Assembly: GCF_038446955.1 (NCBI RefSeq)
Contig: NZ_CP151803.1
Span: 930,001-994,000, forward strand
From: Pedobacter sp. FW305-3-2-15-E-R2A2
GTDB lineage: Bacteria > Bacteroidota > Bacteroidia > Sphingobacteriales > Sphingobacteriaceae
Reading direction: 5' to 3'
Length of the DNA: 64,000 nt
Shown piece after piece: positions 1-9,746 of this stretch (the stretch's first letter is position 1; each line of letters begins with the position of its first letter). The notes under the pieces were generated by a model. It did no database searches. It had not been told where the DNA came from and worked only from the letters and a program-made list of their open reading frames with translations. The position numbers were made by a program, and so were the translations under genes.

Positions 1-1215
1 CTGGTGGACATTGGCGTGGCTGGTGTCTGGAACGATATGAATGAACCTGCAGTATTTGGTGCAGGAACATTTCCCAATGATGTAAGACATAATTTTGATG
101 GTTACCGCGGATCTCACCGTAAAGCACATAATGTTTACGGGATGCAGATGGTACGATCGACGTATGACGGTTTGAAAAAACTGATGCGTAATAAACGTCC
201 CTTTACGATTACCCGTGCGGGTTATTCCGGAATGCAAAGATATGGTTGTGTATGGACGGGAGATAACGTAGCGACCTGGGAGCACCTGAAAATAGGAAAT
301 ATCCAGTGTCAGCGGATGTCTGTTTCGGGCGTTCCTTTCTGTGGAACTGATATCGGAGGCTTTAGCGGAGAGCCTGATGCAGAATTGTTTACCCGCTGGA
401 TTCAGCTGGGAACGTTTTCTCCATTTATGCGTGCGCACTCTGCCGGAGATACTGCGGAAAGAGAACCATGGAGTTTTGGTGAGCCTTATACGAGCATTAA
501 CAGGACTTATATTGAATTAAGATACCGTTTGATGCCTTACTTATACTCCGTTTTCTGGGAACATCACCGTTACGGATTCCCGATACTGAGGCCGTTGGTC
601 ATGCTGGAACAGGAAAATGTGAGCAATCATTTCCGTCAGGATGAATTCACTTTTGGAGATAAAATCCTGGTTTGTCCGGTTTTGGAACAAGGAGCAACTT
701 CCCGTATGGTCTACCTGCCTAAAGGTAAGTGGTATAATTTCTGGACGCATGAAGTGCTGAACGGTGAGAGCGAGCATAATATTGAGGCGGCCTTAGATCA
801 CATGCCTTTGTTTGTACGCGCCGGATCTGTGATTCCTGAATATCCGGTGATGCAATACGTAGGTGAAAAGAATGTAGATGAAGTATTGTTAAATATCTAT
901 TATTCGGATTATGAAGTGAATTCTTTTCTTTATGAAGACCATGGAGATACCTTCGCTTATGAGCAGGATATCTATTCAGAAAAGAAATTCAGTGTTAAGG
1001 GAGATCAAAAGAACTTAAAGATTGAACAGAGCGTAGACGGACTTTACACGCCTAATTACGAACTGTACAATTATAACATCATCGGGATTCCGTTTAAAGT
1101 GAAAAAGATCACAGTGGATGAGCATGATGTACTGGATTTTCACATGGATGAACGCAATTGTCTGCGCTTCAAATCCAATAAGAATTTTATGACGATTAAG
1201 GTATACGGTGAATAA
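1..1215 (+). CDS. GH31 family alpha-glucosidase, C-terminal part (5' end outside window)
   Basis: The gene is open at the left edge; reading frame 1 runs from base 1 to the TAA at 1213-1215, giving 404 residues. The family hydrolyses alpha-glucosidic bonds with retention of configuration. The motif WNDMNEP carries the catalytic nucleophile (Asp at codon 12 of the visible part) and WTGDN carries the acid/base Asp (codon 88), both typical of GH31. After the barrel come the beta-sheet domains with the usual DUF5110-like end. The next gene, a glycogen branching enzyme, starts 24 bases downstream, so the two are probably co-transcribed and act on alpha-glucans such as glycogen or maltodextrins. 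Exact substrate cannot be read from the sequence. The N-terminus and any signal peptide are not visible. Confidence 0.93.
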   Translation: MVDIGVAGVWNDMNEPAVFGAGTFPNDVRHNFDGYRGSHRKAHNVYGMQMVRSTYDGLKKLMRNKRPFTITRAGYSGMQRYGCVWTGDNVATWEHLKIGNIQCQRMSVSGVPFCGTDIGGFSGEPDAELFTRWIQLGTFSPFMRAHSAGDTAEREPWSFGEPYTSINRTYIELRYRLMPYLYSVFWEHHRYGFPILRPLVMLEQENVSNHFRQDEFTFGDKILVCPVLEQGATSRMVYLPKGKWYNFWTHEVLNGESEHNIEAALDHMPLFVRAGSVIPEYPVMQYVGEKNVDEVLLNIYYSDYEVNSFLYEDHGDTFAYEQDIYSEKKFSVKGDQKNLKIEQSVDGLYTPNYELYNYNIIGIPFKVKKITVDEHDVLDFHMDERNCLRFKSNKNFMTIKVYGE

Positions 1216-1239
1216 TGTAAACTAGTTAAAATCATTTTA

Positions 1240-3231
1240 ATGAGCACATCAGGTAAAAGCAGTTCCAATAAGAAAGTAACCGGTAAAAAGATCGAGACAA
1301 CTCCTGTTTTAGAAGAACGCAGCAAAAGCGTTTGGCCACATAGCTTGTTTACTGATTTTGACATTTCATTATTCATTTCAGGTAAGCACTTCCGTTTGTA
1401 TGAGAAAATGGGCGCACATCTCCTAAACATCGATCAAACGGCTGGTGCTTATTTTGCCGTTTGGGCACCTAATGCGCAACAGCTGAGCGTAGTGGGGAAC
1501 TTTAACAAATGGGATCAGGCCGCACATCCTTTAAATAAGCGCTGGGATGCCTCCGGTATCTGGGAAGGCTTTATACCGGGTTTGAAAAAAGGGGAAGTCT
1601 ATAAATATGCCATTAAAGGTTTTGATGGGGTAGACATCCAGAAAGGAGATCCTTTTGCTACGCGCTGGGAACATCCGCCACGAACGGCTTCTGTAATTTG
1701 GGATACCGATTATAAATGGAGAGATAAGCCCTGGTTAAAGAAGCGTCCAAAGCTGAATGCCTTAAACCAGCCGATGTCTGTTTATGAGTTGCATCTGGGC
1801 TCCTGGCAAAGAGATCCGGCGGAGCCTAAAAGAGTCCTGACCTATAAAGAGATTGCCAAAAGCCTGGTTCCTTATATTCTGGACATGGGCTTTACCCATG
1901 TGGAGCTGATGCCAATCATGGAATATCCTTATTTTCCTTCCTGGGGGTATCAGATTACCGGATATTTCGCGGCGAGCTCCAGACATGGAACACCTGAGGA
2001 ACTGATGTACCTGATCGATGAACTGCATAAAAACAACATTGCGGTAATCTTGGATTGGGTCCCTTCACATTTCCCAGGAGATGCGCATGGACTTTATCAT
2101 TTCGATGGAACGCACCTTTATGAACATGCCGATATGCGTAAAGGTTTTCATCCGGACTGGAAGTCTTATATTTTTAATTACGATAGAAATGAGGTTCGCT
2201 CCTTCCTGATCAGCAACGCTTTATATTGGCTGGATCAGTTTCATGCAGACGGACTTCGGGTGGATGCTGTGGCGTCTATGTTGTATTTTAATTTTTCGAG
2301 AAAGGAAGAAGATGCGGCCACCAATGAATTTGGAGGAAGCGAAAACCTGGGCGCCATTCAGTTTCTAAAAGACCTGAATGAAGCGGTTTACGGTAATTTC
2401 GAAGGGGTCCATACCATCGCAGAGGAAAGTAGTACTTATCCGGGCGTAACACATCCTGTACATGCCGGGGGCTTAGGCTTCGGAATGAAATGGATGATGG
2501 GCTGGATGAACGATACGTTAAAGTATTTTAAAAATGATCCCATCAACCGGAAGTACCATCACCATCAGCTTACTTTTAGCATCACTTATGCTTTCAGTGA
2601 AAACTTTATGCTGCCTTTTTCTCACGATGAAGTGGTCCATGGCAAGTCTTCCATGATTTATAAAATGCCGGGTGATGAGTGGCAGAAGTTTGCAAACCTC
2701 CGTCTTTTATATGCATACATGTTTACGCAGCCAGGGACAAAGTTGTTATTTATGGGGAATGAATTTGCTCAGACCCATGAATGGGATTTTAAAAGCTCAC
2801 TCGACTGGCATTTACTCCAGCATGCACCGCATTTGGGGATGCAGAAAACAGTAAGGGCGATTAACAATTTATACCGTTCTGAGCCTGCCTTGTATGAACA
2901 CAGTTTTTCTTATGAGGGCTTTGAATGGATCAATGCTGATGATGCCGCACATTCTGTCTATATCTACCTTAGAAAGGGAAGCAAAGCAAAGGACACTTTA
3001 ATTGTGATCCTAAACATGACACCGGTATATCGGGAAAATTATCGGATTGGATTGCCATTTAAAGGCAAATGGAAAGAGATTTTTAGTACAGATGCGCAAG
3101 AGTTTTTTGGAAGTGGCAAGCACAATGAAAAACTAATGGTCTCGGAACAAGTAGATTGCCATGGTCGTGAAAATTCCCTGGTATTGCAGATCCCACCATT
3201 GGGAGCGATCATTTTAAAACAAGGGAAATAA
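1240..3231 (+). CDS. glgB: 1,4-alpha-glucan (glycogen) branching enzyme, GH13
   Basis: The protein has 663 residues, the usual length for the family. It cuts alpha-1,4 chains and rejoins them by alpha-1,6 bonds in glycogen synthesis in the cytoplasm. An N-terminal CBM48-like domain (about residues 55-150, FAVWAPNAQQLSVVGNFNKW) precedes the GH13 barrel. All four conserved regions are visible: DWVPSH (272-277), DGLRVDAV with Arg340 and the nucleophile Asp342, AEES with acid Glu395, and SHDEVVHGK with His462 and Asp463. A low-complexity Ser/Lys tail of about 25 residues opens the protein. The ATG at 1240 follows the GH31 stop by 24 bases. The stop codon directly abuts the stop codon of the convergent CHAT gene, with no room for a terminator between them. 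Confidence 0.96.
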   Translation: MSTSGKSSSNKKVTGKKIETTPVLEERSKSVWPHSLFTDFDISLFISGKHFRLYEKMGAHLLNIDQTAGAYFAVWAPNAQQLSVVGNFNKWDQAAHPLNKRWDASGIWEGFIPGLKKGEVYKYAIKGFDGVDIQKGDPFATRWEHPPRTASVIWDTDYKWRDKPWLKKRPKLNALNQPMSVYELHLGSWQRDPAEPKRVLTYKEIAKSLVPYILDMGFTHVELMPIMEYPYFPSWGYQITGYFAASSRHGTPEELMYLIDELHKNNIAVILDWVPSHFPGDAHGLYHFDGTHLYEHADMRKGFHPDWKSYIFNYDRNEVRSFLISNALYWLDQFHADGLRVDAVASMLYFNFSRKEEDAATNEFGGSENLGAIQFLKDLNEAVYGNFEGVHTIAEESSTYPGVTHPVHAGGLGFGMKWMMGWMNDTLKYFKNDPINRKYHHHQLTFSITYAFSENFMLPFSHDEVVHGKSSMIYKMPGDEWQKFANLRLLYAYMFTQPGTKLLFMGNEFAQTHEWDFKSSLDWHLLQHAPHLGMQKTVRAINNLYRSEPALYEHSFSYEGFEWINADDAAHSVYIYLRKGSKAKDTLIVILNMTPVYRENYRIGLPFKGKWKEIFSTDAQEFFGSGKHNEKLMVSEQVDCHGRENSLVLQIPPLGAIILKQGK

Positions 3232-5940
3232 TCATTTTTTCCATCGGTAAAAAGCAAATGCTGCGGCAAGGCCAATCAGGATAAACGAGCTATAATAGTA
3301 AATCGGAGACCATCCCGCTTTGGGAAGGTTGATGCTTTGGTCATAGCCCATAAAGATGAGCGCATCCCAATAATAGGGGAGGTATTGATTGGCACTTTGC
3401 TGAGGACTATTTAGCCAGTTTAACTTTGCTTCATGTAAGGACCGGCTGATTTCCTTTCCCCCGAGTAGATTTTTATAGGTCTCTGCCGTTATTTTCGCGG
3501 CCGCGTCATCATTTACATTCCAGAGCGTAGCAATGGTGCCTTGTGTTCCAATGGCAGCGAAACCTCTGCTTAGGCTAATGATGCCTTCTCCATCTGCCAT
3601 CATCCCATCTGCGGTTCTGCAGGCACTGAGTACCACCAGACCGGGTGCATTTTGCAGGGCCGACAACTCAAATAAGAACACCTGATCATCATAAAAAGAG
3701 AGCGTGGGCTCTTTCCGTACACCTGAAAGGTAAGAATGGCTACTGATGTGTAACACATCTGCCTGTTCAAAGGCCTTTAGGAAATCTTTTGTACCTGCAT
3801 CTTTATCCATTAAGAATTCGCCGGAGACCAATTTTTTTAAGGAAGCTGCTTCAAGGGCAACTGCAGGAATGGCCTGTTTGTTGTCGCCCTGATGGGTGAT
3901 GAACAATCCTGCAAATTTTTCCGTTCCCAGGCCGCGTTTTTCGGATAAGCTATTGTGCTTTCTTTTGCTTTGGTTGATCCAGGTTTGGATGGAGAAAGCA
4001 TAAGCAATGTTTTGTTTTTTCAAAAGAAATGGCCATTTGGAAATAACGGTTTGGTAGGATTGATCGGTAATCAGTCCTTCAAAAGAAAGTTTTCCCAGTG
4101 CTTCGTCAGGGACAATAATCAGGTGCTCATTTTTTGGAAAACTGAAGTCGCCCATTAAGGTCTGGTAACAACGGTATGATGCGTCGAAGAAAGCTTTAGG
4201 ATCGTTCATCATGGCTTCCGGGCCATGGCTGTAATAGGTCTCTACAAAATTACTGATCCTTTGTTTTACTGCTGCGGCATGCTTGATTCTGGTGACCTGC
4301 TTCAGCTGCCTGTTGTTGATCTCAATGGCGTAAATATCGCTGCTACCGGAAAAGAATTCGATAAAATGCGCCTTGGCAGGCAGTCTTTTCAGCATGGTTT
4401 CCGTATTCAGTTCGGTAGCTACATTCCAGGCCAGGGCGGGATAACGTTCCCTTATTTTTTTATTGACGTATTCCAGTTTAAATTTCAGGTCAGCGCTGGT
4501 TTTTGCGGCATGATGAATATCTCCGGGATCTTGCAGTGCCATTTTTTCCTGATAGGCGATGGCGCTTTCCAGATTTTGTTTCTGAATAAAGAGGGGTTCT
4601 TTGGTTTGAAGAATCAGTTGTTGCTGATTACGCCTGATGTCGTCCAATAAAGTCCTTGCTTTGGTTTGTTCCATCAGGTTTAGGATGACTTCTGCATAAT
4701 GCTGCTGTTTGGTTTTTTCCAATAATCCAAATGCGATGGCGATGGCTTTCTCTGCCATTTGCTTCGTTTCCGATTGAAAACGTTGTTTTGTTTTTACGTC
4801 AGCGAGCTCAAAGCGGATTTTATCTCCCGCTAAAAGCGACCATCTGATGTTTTGAAGGGCTTCTTTTTCTTCTCCTAAAAGAGAGTAAACCAGGGATCGT
4901 TGATAAAATACATCCTGTAAACGGTTGTCGCCGAAAATTTTGTTGGGATTGATCTGCCCTTCGGAATTTAAAAGCCCCAGGGTACTTAAGGTTTGATTGA
5001 AAAAGCTCAAAGCCGCCTTGCCTTGTAGTGTGCTCAATTTTATTTTCCCCAGTTGGGTGATGATGCGGGCTTTTTCCCGTAACCTGTTTCCTTTGTAATA
5101 CTGTTCGTTGGTTTTTAAGGCCAATTGGTAATAATGGGCTGAACGTGGTAGATTTTTTAGGGCCAGATGAACATCGCCGGCGGTAATGTAACTGCTCAAT
5201 AACCAGTAGGCCGTTTCTTCATTTTTTATGGTATTTTTTTGTCGGGCAATATTGTTGGAAATAACCGCCTCTGCTTCCTTTAATTCATTTTTATCGCTGT
5301 AAATATCAGCAAGGGTATTGTTTAAAAGAATAGATAGGGGCGAGGTTGATTTGACCTTTTGTTTGCCCAGCTGAATACATTCCAGGGCTTTTTTGAAATC
5401 TCCGATGGAGCGATAAGAAATGCCGAGGTTATTGTATGTGGAAGCAGTAAGTTCGTCATTGTGTTCCTTCAAGGCAAAGTTTAGTGTTTTCTGCTGGATA
5501 AAAATCGCCTTTTCATAATCTCCAAGCCGGGTATAATTATTGGCCCAGGGTTTTAATACAAAATCAGAAATGTCCATATCGACATGATGCTCCAGCCAGT
5601 AATTGTAAGCCTGCTCATAACAATTGATGGAGTTGAGGATATTTCCGGCATACATTTGATTATAGCCCTGGTGACTCAATAACAATAGCCAGGCCTGCAT
5701 TTCTTCGGCAGATTTTGGGCCTCGCCAAGCGTCTGCAGAGCTGTTCATCAGAAAGGAGAGGGTCTCCCTGGGATGTGCCTGGGTATAGTCAATTCTGGTG
5801 TAGATCCAATCACTCAGATTGTTGCTTCTTTTGAGTGAGTCAAGCGATCTTTTTATAGGCGCAGGCAGGACCTCTGTTTTTTGTGCGGCGAGGAATGTTG
5901 AAAACAATAAGAGAAAGGCGAAAAGACTGCCCCTGATCAT
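3232..5940 (-). CDS. TPR and CHAT domain protein, predicted periplasmic and tail-anchored
   Basis: With the ATG at 5940 the product has 902 residues; a GTG at 5961 would add seven residues and overlap the upstream gene by 13 bases. A hydrophobic N-terminus ending in AAQ fits a signal peptide. Several TPR repeats fill roughly residues 60-420 and a linker/coiled region follows. The C-terminal CHAT domain (caspase-like peptidase, clan CD) has the expected catalytic pair, His735 in HISSHSYL and Cys774 in LSACRTADG, followed by the typical GTIATLWNVND strand. A single hydrophobic segment ends in RWKK at the C-terminus, predicting inner-membrane anchoring with the TPR and CHAT parts outside. CHAT proteins are proteases in several systems (separase-like, Craspase); proteolysis here is inference. 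The gene follows the PKD protein by 8 bases, so they are co-transcribed. Confidence 0.9.
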   Translation of the reverse strand: MIRGSLFAFLLLFSTFLAAQKTEVLPAPIKRSLDSLKRSNNLSDWIYTRIDYTQAHPRETLSFLMNSSADAWRGPKSAEEMQAWLLLLSHQGYNQMYAGNILNSINCYEQAYNYWLEHHVDMDISDFVLKPWANNYTRLGDYEKAIFIQQKTLNFALKEHNDELTASTYNNLGISYRSIGDFKKALECIQLGKQKVKSTSPLSILLNNTLADIYSDKNELKEAEAVISNNIARQKNTIKNEETAYWLLSSYITAGDVHLALKNLPRSAHYYQLALKTNEQYYKGNRLREKARIITQLGKIKLSTLQGKAALSFFNQTLSTLGLLNSEGQINPNKIFGDNRLQDVFYQRSLVYSLLGEEKEALQNIRWSLLAGDKIRFELADVKTKQRFQSETKQMAEKAIAIAFGLLEKTKQQHYAEVILNLMEQTKARTLLDDIRRNQQQLILQTKEPLFIQKQNLESAIAYQEKMALQDPGDIHHAAKTSADLKFKLEYVNKKIRERYPALAWNVATELNTETMLKRLPAKAHFIEFFSGSSDIYAIEINNRQLKQVTRIKHAAAVKQRISNFVETYYSHGPEAMMNDPKAFFDASYRCYQTLMGDFSFPKNEHLIIVPDEALGKLSFEGLITDQSYQTVISKWPFLLKKQNIAYAFSIQTWINQSKRKHNSLSEKRGLGTEKFAGLFITHQGDNKQAIPAVALEAASLKKLVSGEFLMDKDAGTKDFLKAFEQADVLHISSHSYLSGVRKEPTLSFYDDQVFLFELSALQNAPGLVVLSACRTADGMMADGEGIISLSRGFAAIGTQGTIATLWNVNDDAAAKITAETYKNLLGGKEISRSLHEAKLNWLNSPQQSANQYLPYYWDALIFMGYDQSINLPKAGWSPIYYYSSFILIGLAAAFAFYRWKK

Positions 5941-5948
5941 TTTTCTGA

Positions 5949-7949
5949 TTAGAATTTCCACGTTAAATAAGTGATTAACCTGTTGTTGCTATGTTGCAAA
6001 GTATATAAATAACGGAAGCCGATAGCCGGACCAACATGCACCTTCCCCACTTGAATATCGGCAAAGAAGGTATTTTGAAAATCATTGAAGCTGCTGCTGA
6101 TCTTTTTAAAGCTTTTTATAATCGGGGGGCTGCTTCCTGCTGCGCTTGCTTCGAGCACAATGGTTCGGAGCGGTGTGGCCTGTTTATCAAGGTTAAAGGA
6201 AACCAATGTGCCAATGCCGGCACCGAAATATTTGTTGAAATTGCGCCTGATCTGTAGCGGGACCAGGTTGATCGTAACTACCCTGATCTTTGCGGTGCTA
6301 TCAACATAATCGATCTTTTCTTCTTTTCTATTCGGAACGGGGATGAACCTTCCATCTCCAGGTGTTCTTTTGATCAGGAATTCTTTTTCTGAAAAGGAGT
6401 TCATGTACAGCTCCGCCTGAAAAAAGTAACGGTGTGGGGCATAAGGCGCAATACTCAGTCCGAGGGTAATGTTCTTTTGTCCGGAAAAGGGACTGTTGCC
6501 GCTTTCAAATGGAAAACCATACCCAGCAATGATTCCCGGTGATAGTCCTGTCTTATATTTTCCTGTAGCCCTGTTGGTATAGATTGGCTCATTTTTGTCA
6601 AAGACAATTGCTGCGCCACTTCTGAAGGGCAGTTTTTTAGGTTTTTCCAGAAATCCGATCTTATATTCCACATAACCCATGGTGGAATCTGCATCATTCA
6701 CTCCTTTCTGCTGTAAGCCTGGGAGATAAATGTTTTTGAAAACAAAATGAACGCTATCAACTGTTCTTACGGTATCCATACAGCTTTGATTAACATAGGC
6801 TGCATCACAATTTACAATTTTGGGTTTTGAATCCAGGATCTCAATTGACGCGATATTCAGGTTTGGGGGAATGGCTACACCAACATCTACCTTTTTTGCG
6901 GGTCCTTTACCCGTGTTTTGGAATTTAACTTTATAGGTTAATTTTCTATTTTTTCCGGTAAAGCGATAATTCATTCTGCTGTTTTTAAGCATCATTTTAT
7001 TCGGATCATGAGAAGCTACAATCTGCAGTTCCATCGTGAAAAATTCAGTCGCTGCCAGTGCATCGTCAGGAATAAACATGCCTGTGAGTTTGACTACCGC
7101 ATTGGTGTCTTTAATCATTTCTGGTGTTGTTTTTAAATGAAGAAAGAGAAAGTTCTCCTGTCCGGATTTTAGGTTTTGGAATTTCCAACCTTCCGCTTTT
7201 CTAAAAGCGTTCATTTTTTCTTTGATCAAAGCGCTGCCTTCCGGATCAAATACCGGGATGGTAGTTTCCGGAGCAGCCGGCCCTTTTAGTGAGGCGGTAT
7301 ATGGATTCAGGGTTTGTTGTTTTAAGGCGGCGAAGCTGCCATATTTATCCATCTCCGACTTTTTCTCGTTGTAATAACTTCGGACTTCAGCGAGTTCAAA
7401 GTTGTCTTTATTGAATTCTTTGTCGTTGTATAAAAAGGCAATGGTACCGCTTAAATTGGCAATGCCATTCTCCGGTTTATTCCGATATCCCAATACCAGC
7501 ATCATGTCATCACCAGGTTTAGGCATGCAATTGGTTTTCATTTCAATAGATCCGCCGGATTTAAAGAGCGAGGAACCTTGATTTGATGCAAGGACTGGTC
7601 TGCTGGTTCCTGGTTTTAATGGTTTTGGCCGGGTTGGCGGGCGTTTGCCATCATCATAGCTGTTGGTTGCAAAAAGCCTCACCTGATAAAGCTTGTCGTC
7701 TGGAAAAAAATGCGTTGGCTCTTTCTCGAATGAAAAACTTCCGTCACCAAACTCCCAGAAATAAGTGTAAAATGGTTCCGGAGCTCCGGCAATTTGTCTT
7801 AGTGGCCTTAAGGTAGAGCTGAATTTTATTCCATTGGATTCCGATTGATGATGGATGATGGCGGGAACAGTATCCGCCGGAACGATTTGCGTCTGGGCAA
7901 ATGCCGTTCCAAAGGAGAGTAGAGCGAGTATACAGACTAGTTTTTTCAT
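5949..7949 (-). CDS. PKD-domain surface protein with probable C-terminal outer-membrane barrel
   Basis: ATG at 7949 gives 666 residues and places MKKLVCILALL with a cleavable signal (AFAQ) at the very start; an upstream TTG at 7970 only adds seven residues. A PKD-like repeat is seen near residues 60-90 (WEFGDGSF). The middle (about 330-460) contains a conserved-repeat-like beta domain with GPAKKVDVGV, reminiscent of DUF11-type modules. The last 150 residues have alternating hydrophobic strands and end in a terminal Phe, as outer-membrane barrels do. Function unknown. It sits between a lipoprotein gene and the CHAT gene on the same strand; export to the envelope fits the predicted periplasmic location of the CHAT protein. 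Confidence 0.75.
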   Translation of the reverse strand: MKKLVCILALLSFGTAFAQTQIVPADTVPAIIHHQSESNGIKFSSTLRPLRQIAGAPEPFYTYFWEFGDGSFSFEKEPTHFFPDDKLYQVRLFATNSYDDGKRPPTRPKPLKPGTSRPVLASNQGSSLFKSGGSIEMKTNCMPKPGDDMMLVLGYRNKPENGIANLSGTIAFLYNDKEFNKDNFELAEVRSYYNEKKSEMDKYGSFAALKQQTLNPYTASLKGPAAPETTIPVFDPEGSALIKEKMNAFRKAEGWKFQNLKSGQENFLFLHLKTTPEMIKDTNAVVKLTGMFIPDDALAATEFFTMELQIVASHDPNKMMLKNSRMNYRFTGKNRKLTYKVKFQNTGKGPAKKVDVGVAIPPNLNIASIEILDSKPKIVNCDAAYVNQSCMDTVRTVDSVHFVFKNIYLPGLQQKGVNDADSTMGYVEYKIGFLEKPKKLPFRSGAAIVFDKNEPIYTNRATGKYKTGLSPGIIAGYGFPFESGNSPFSGQKNITLGLSIAPYAPHRYFFQAELYMNSFSEKEFLIKRTPGDGRFIPVPNRKEEKIDYVDSTAKIRVVTINLVPLQIRRNFNKYFGAGIGTLVSFNLDKQATPLRTIVLEASAAGSSPPIIKSFKKISSSFNDFQNTFFADIQVGKVHVGPAIGFRYLYTLQHSNNRLITYLTWKF

Positions 7950-7991
7950 CTTAGCTAATAAATTTAACAATAAAATCCTTAAAAACCAGAA

Positions 7992-8019
7992 AAGATAAAG
8001 CCCTGTTAAGGGCCTTATC
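7992..8019 (-). terminator. Hairpin terminator after the lipoprotein gene
   Basis: AGATAAAGCCCT and AGGGCCTTATCT form a 12-base stem with one mismatch and a short loop. On the minus strand the stem is followed by a T-rich run. It lies between the lipoprotein gene (stop at 8045) and the PKD gene (start 7949), so it may only partly stop transcription. Confidence 0.55.
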
Positions 8020-8044
8020 TGATGGTATTGGAGCGCTTGTTTTT

Positions 8045-9031
8045 TTAGTAACTGTCGAGGCTATTGATGGCTGCCTGAACTGCCGATTCTGTAGTCTCAG
8101 CTAAGGTGAGAACCACATTCTGTCCGGCACTGATGGTCACTTCCTGTGAGGCGTAGTAAAATCTACCATCTTTGATAGAGAAAGAAAGCATACGTCCCTC
8201 GACTCCGATCGGCATCATGTTGTCGTAACTTTTTACTTTATTCGCTCCAGCAGGCGTATACAACTGAGCAGCAACATTACTTCCTTTGGCACAGAAGAAA
8301 ACATACGTTTCTCCGCTGAAAGCGTGGAAGTTGGCAAAGGTTCCAGGATTGTTGTTTACTTCAACAGTGATGGTTGTTTTAGGATTGGCATAGCTATAGA
8401 ATACATCGCAGTTAATCCATCCCAGTGTTCCAAAATCAAAGGTAAAGGTCGAATTTGTCGCATTTACTTCTTTCTGACCTGCACCATTGGCTTGTGGTCT
8501 TGGTGCTTGCCAGGCCATTTGATTATTACCCGCAGCAACCAGTGGTTTGTTGTTTTGATCTACACCTATCCACAGTTGGGTTGCGCCTTCTCTTTTAGCA
8601 GGAATAGATATTTTTACGGGTACCGCCAGGTTTTGATCTACACTGCTGCCATTGGCTTTTACATCGATAAAGATAAATCCATCGGAGGCAAGTGGTGCTC
8701 CTGAAGCATGATTGGTATTGGCACCGGTAAACAATACGGTACTTCTTTTCAAAACTTCATAGGCTTCAACAGTTACGGTACCCGTTACTGCTACGCCACC
8801 TTTAGTTAGTGAGCCGGCAGGGAAATTAATTTTTGTTCCTCCTGCAAGGGTAACCGTCTGAGGTAATGCGGAAGCATTGATTTGTAAAGTCTGTTGCTGG
8901 GCGCCGAATTTCGCTGTGAAATCTTTTGCGTTTTGTACCATCCCTTCGTTGGTACCTTTGTCTTTTTTACATGCAATGGTTAAACAAACAATTGCAATTA
9001 ATACGGTGGAGATTAGGTTGAACTTTTTCAT
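8045..9031 (-). CDS. Lipoprotein of unknown function with ZU5-like beta domain
   Basis: The product has 328 residues. A short signal ends in LTIAC, so Cys21 should be lipidated, and the protein exported. Residues 55-140 (NFPAGSL, VTGTVTVEAYEVL, GFIFIDVKANG) resemble the beta-sandwich modules often found in Bacteroidota surface lipoproteins and distantly ZU5 domains; this is a loose resemblance only. It is the first gene of the leftward group that also holds the PKD and CHAT genes and starts 145 bases from the divergent ECF sigma factor. Possible roles are surface sensing or scaffold; no catalytic motif was seen. Confidence 0.7.
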   Translation of the reverse strand: MKKFNLISTVLIAIVCLTIACKKDKGTNEGMVQNAKDFTAKFGAQQQTLQINASALPQTVTLAGGTKINFPAGSLTKGGVAVTGTVTVEAYEVLKRSTVLFTGANTNHASGAPLASDGFIFIDVKANGSSVDQNLAVPVKISIPAKREGATQLWIGVDQNNKPLVAAGNNQMAWQAPRPQANGAGQKEVNATNSTFTFDFGTLGWINCDVFYSYANPKTTITVEVNNNPGTFANFHAFSGETYVFFCAKGSNVAAQLYTPAGANKVKSYDNMMPIGVEGRMLSFSIKDGRFYYASQEVTISAGQNVVLTLAETTESAVQAAINSLDSY

Positions 9032-9176
9032 GTCTGTAGAATTTTAAATAATTGTGTGATTCGAATAGATATCAAGAACCCTGAAATATTGTTACCCCCC
9101 TCCGATGATTTTTTTTTATAGCTTGTCAAAAGAAACTTTAAATTAGCAGGAACATCCCTTTTATTCAATCCGTTAT

Positions 9177-9746
9177 ATGGCTAAAAACATACATACAGAT
9201 CAACGTTTCATTGTCGGACTGGTAAATAATGATGCGGTCATTATTAACGACATCTATAAACGTTGTGCGCATAAAATAAAATCATGGATCACTTTTAATA
9301 ATGGGAGTGAAGATGATGCGGCGGATATCTTTCAGGAAGCTTTAATGGACATATACCGGCAGGGGAAATATAAATCGCTGGAACTGACCTGCCCTTTTGA
9401 ACCTTATTTGTTATTGGTTTGTAAACGTAAATGGCTGAACCAGATTAAAAAAAGATCAATTCTGCCGGTAACAAATTCAGAGGAGGATTTATTATATATC
9501 GGGGAAGATACTTTTGCTCAGGCGGATGAGCTGGAAAATCAGGCCAGACAATCGGACTTATTTTACAGCGCATTTGAAAAACTGGGGGCACGCTGTCAGG
9601 AAATCATTTCCTGGAGCATGAAAGGAGAAGCACAGGAAAAAGTTGCAGAAGCACTTGGCGTAACTTATGGTTACCTGCGCAAAAAGAAATCTGAGTGTAT
9701 GGCTTCGCTGATAAAAATGGTTCAATCAATTAAAACGGAAGAATAA
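9177..9746 (+). CDS. ECF-type RNA polymerase sigma factor
   Basis: The product has 189 residues, normal for an ECF sigma factor with only regions 2 and 4. Region 2 is seen at about residues 15-75 with DDAADIFQEALMDIY. Region 4 is at about 130-182, containing GARCQEIISWS and a helix-turn-helix around EKVAEALGVTYGYLRKKKS. It should direct RNA polymerase to a small set of promoters in answer to an envelope signal. Its stop codon overlaps the ATG of the next gene by one base (TAATG), so the two are translationally coupled, the classical arrangement for sigma/anti-sigma pairs. It is divergent from the lipoprotein-PKD-CHAT group, a plausible target. Confidence 0.93.
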   Translation: MAKNIHTDQRFIVGLVNNDAVIINDIYKRCAHKIKSWITFNNGSEDDAADIFQEALMDIYRQGKYKSLELTCPFEPYLLLVCKRKWLNQIKKRSILPVTNSEEDLLYIGEDTFAQADELENQARQSDLFYSAFEKLGARCQEIISWSMKGEAQEKVAEALGVTYGYLRKKKSECMASLIKMVQSIKTEE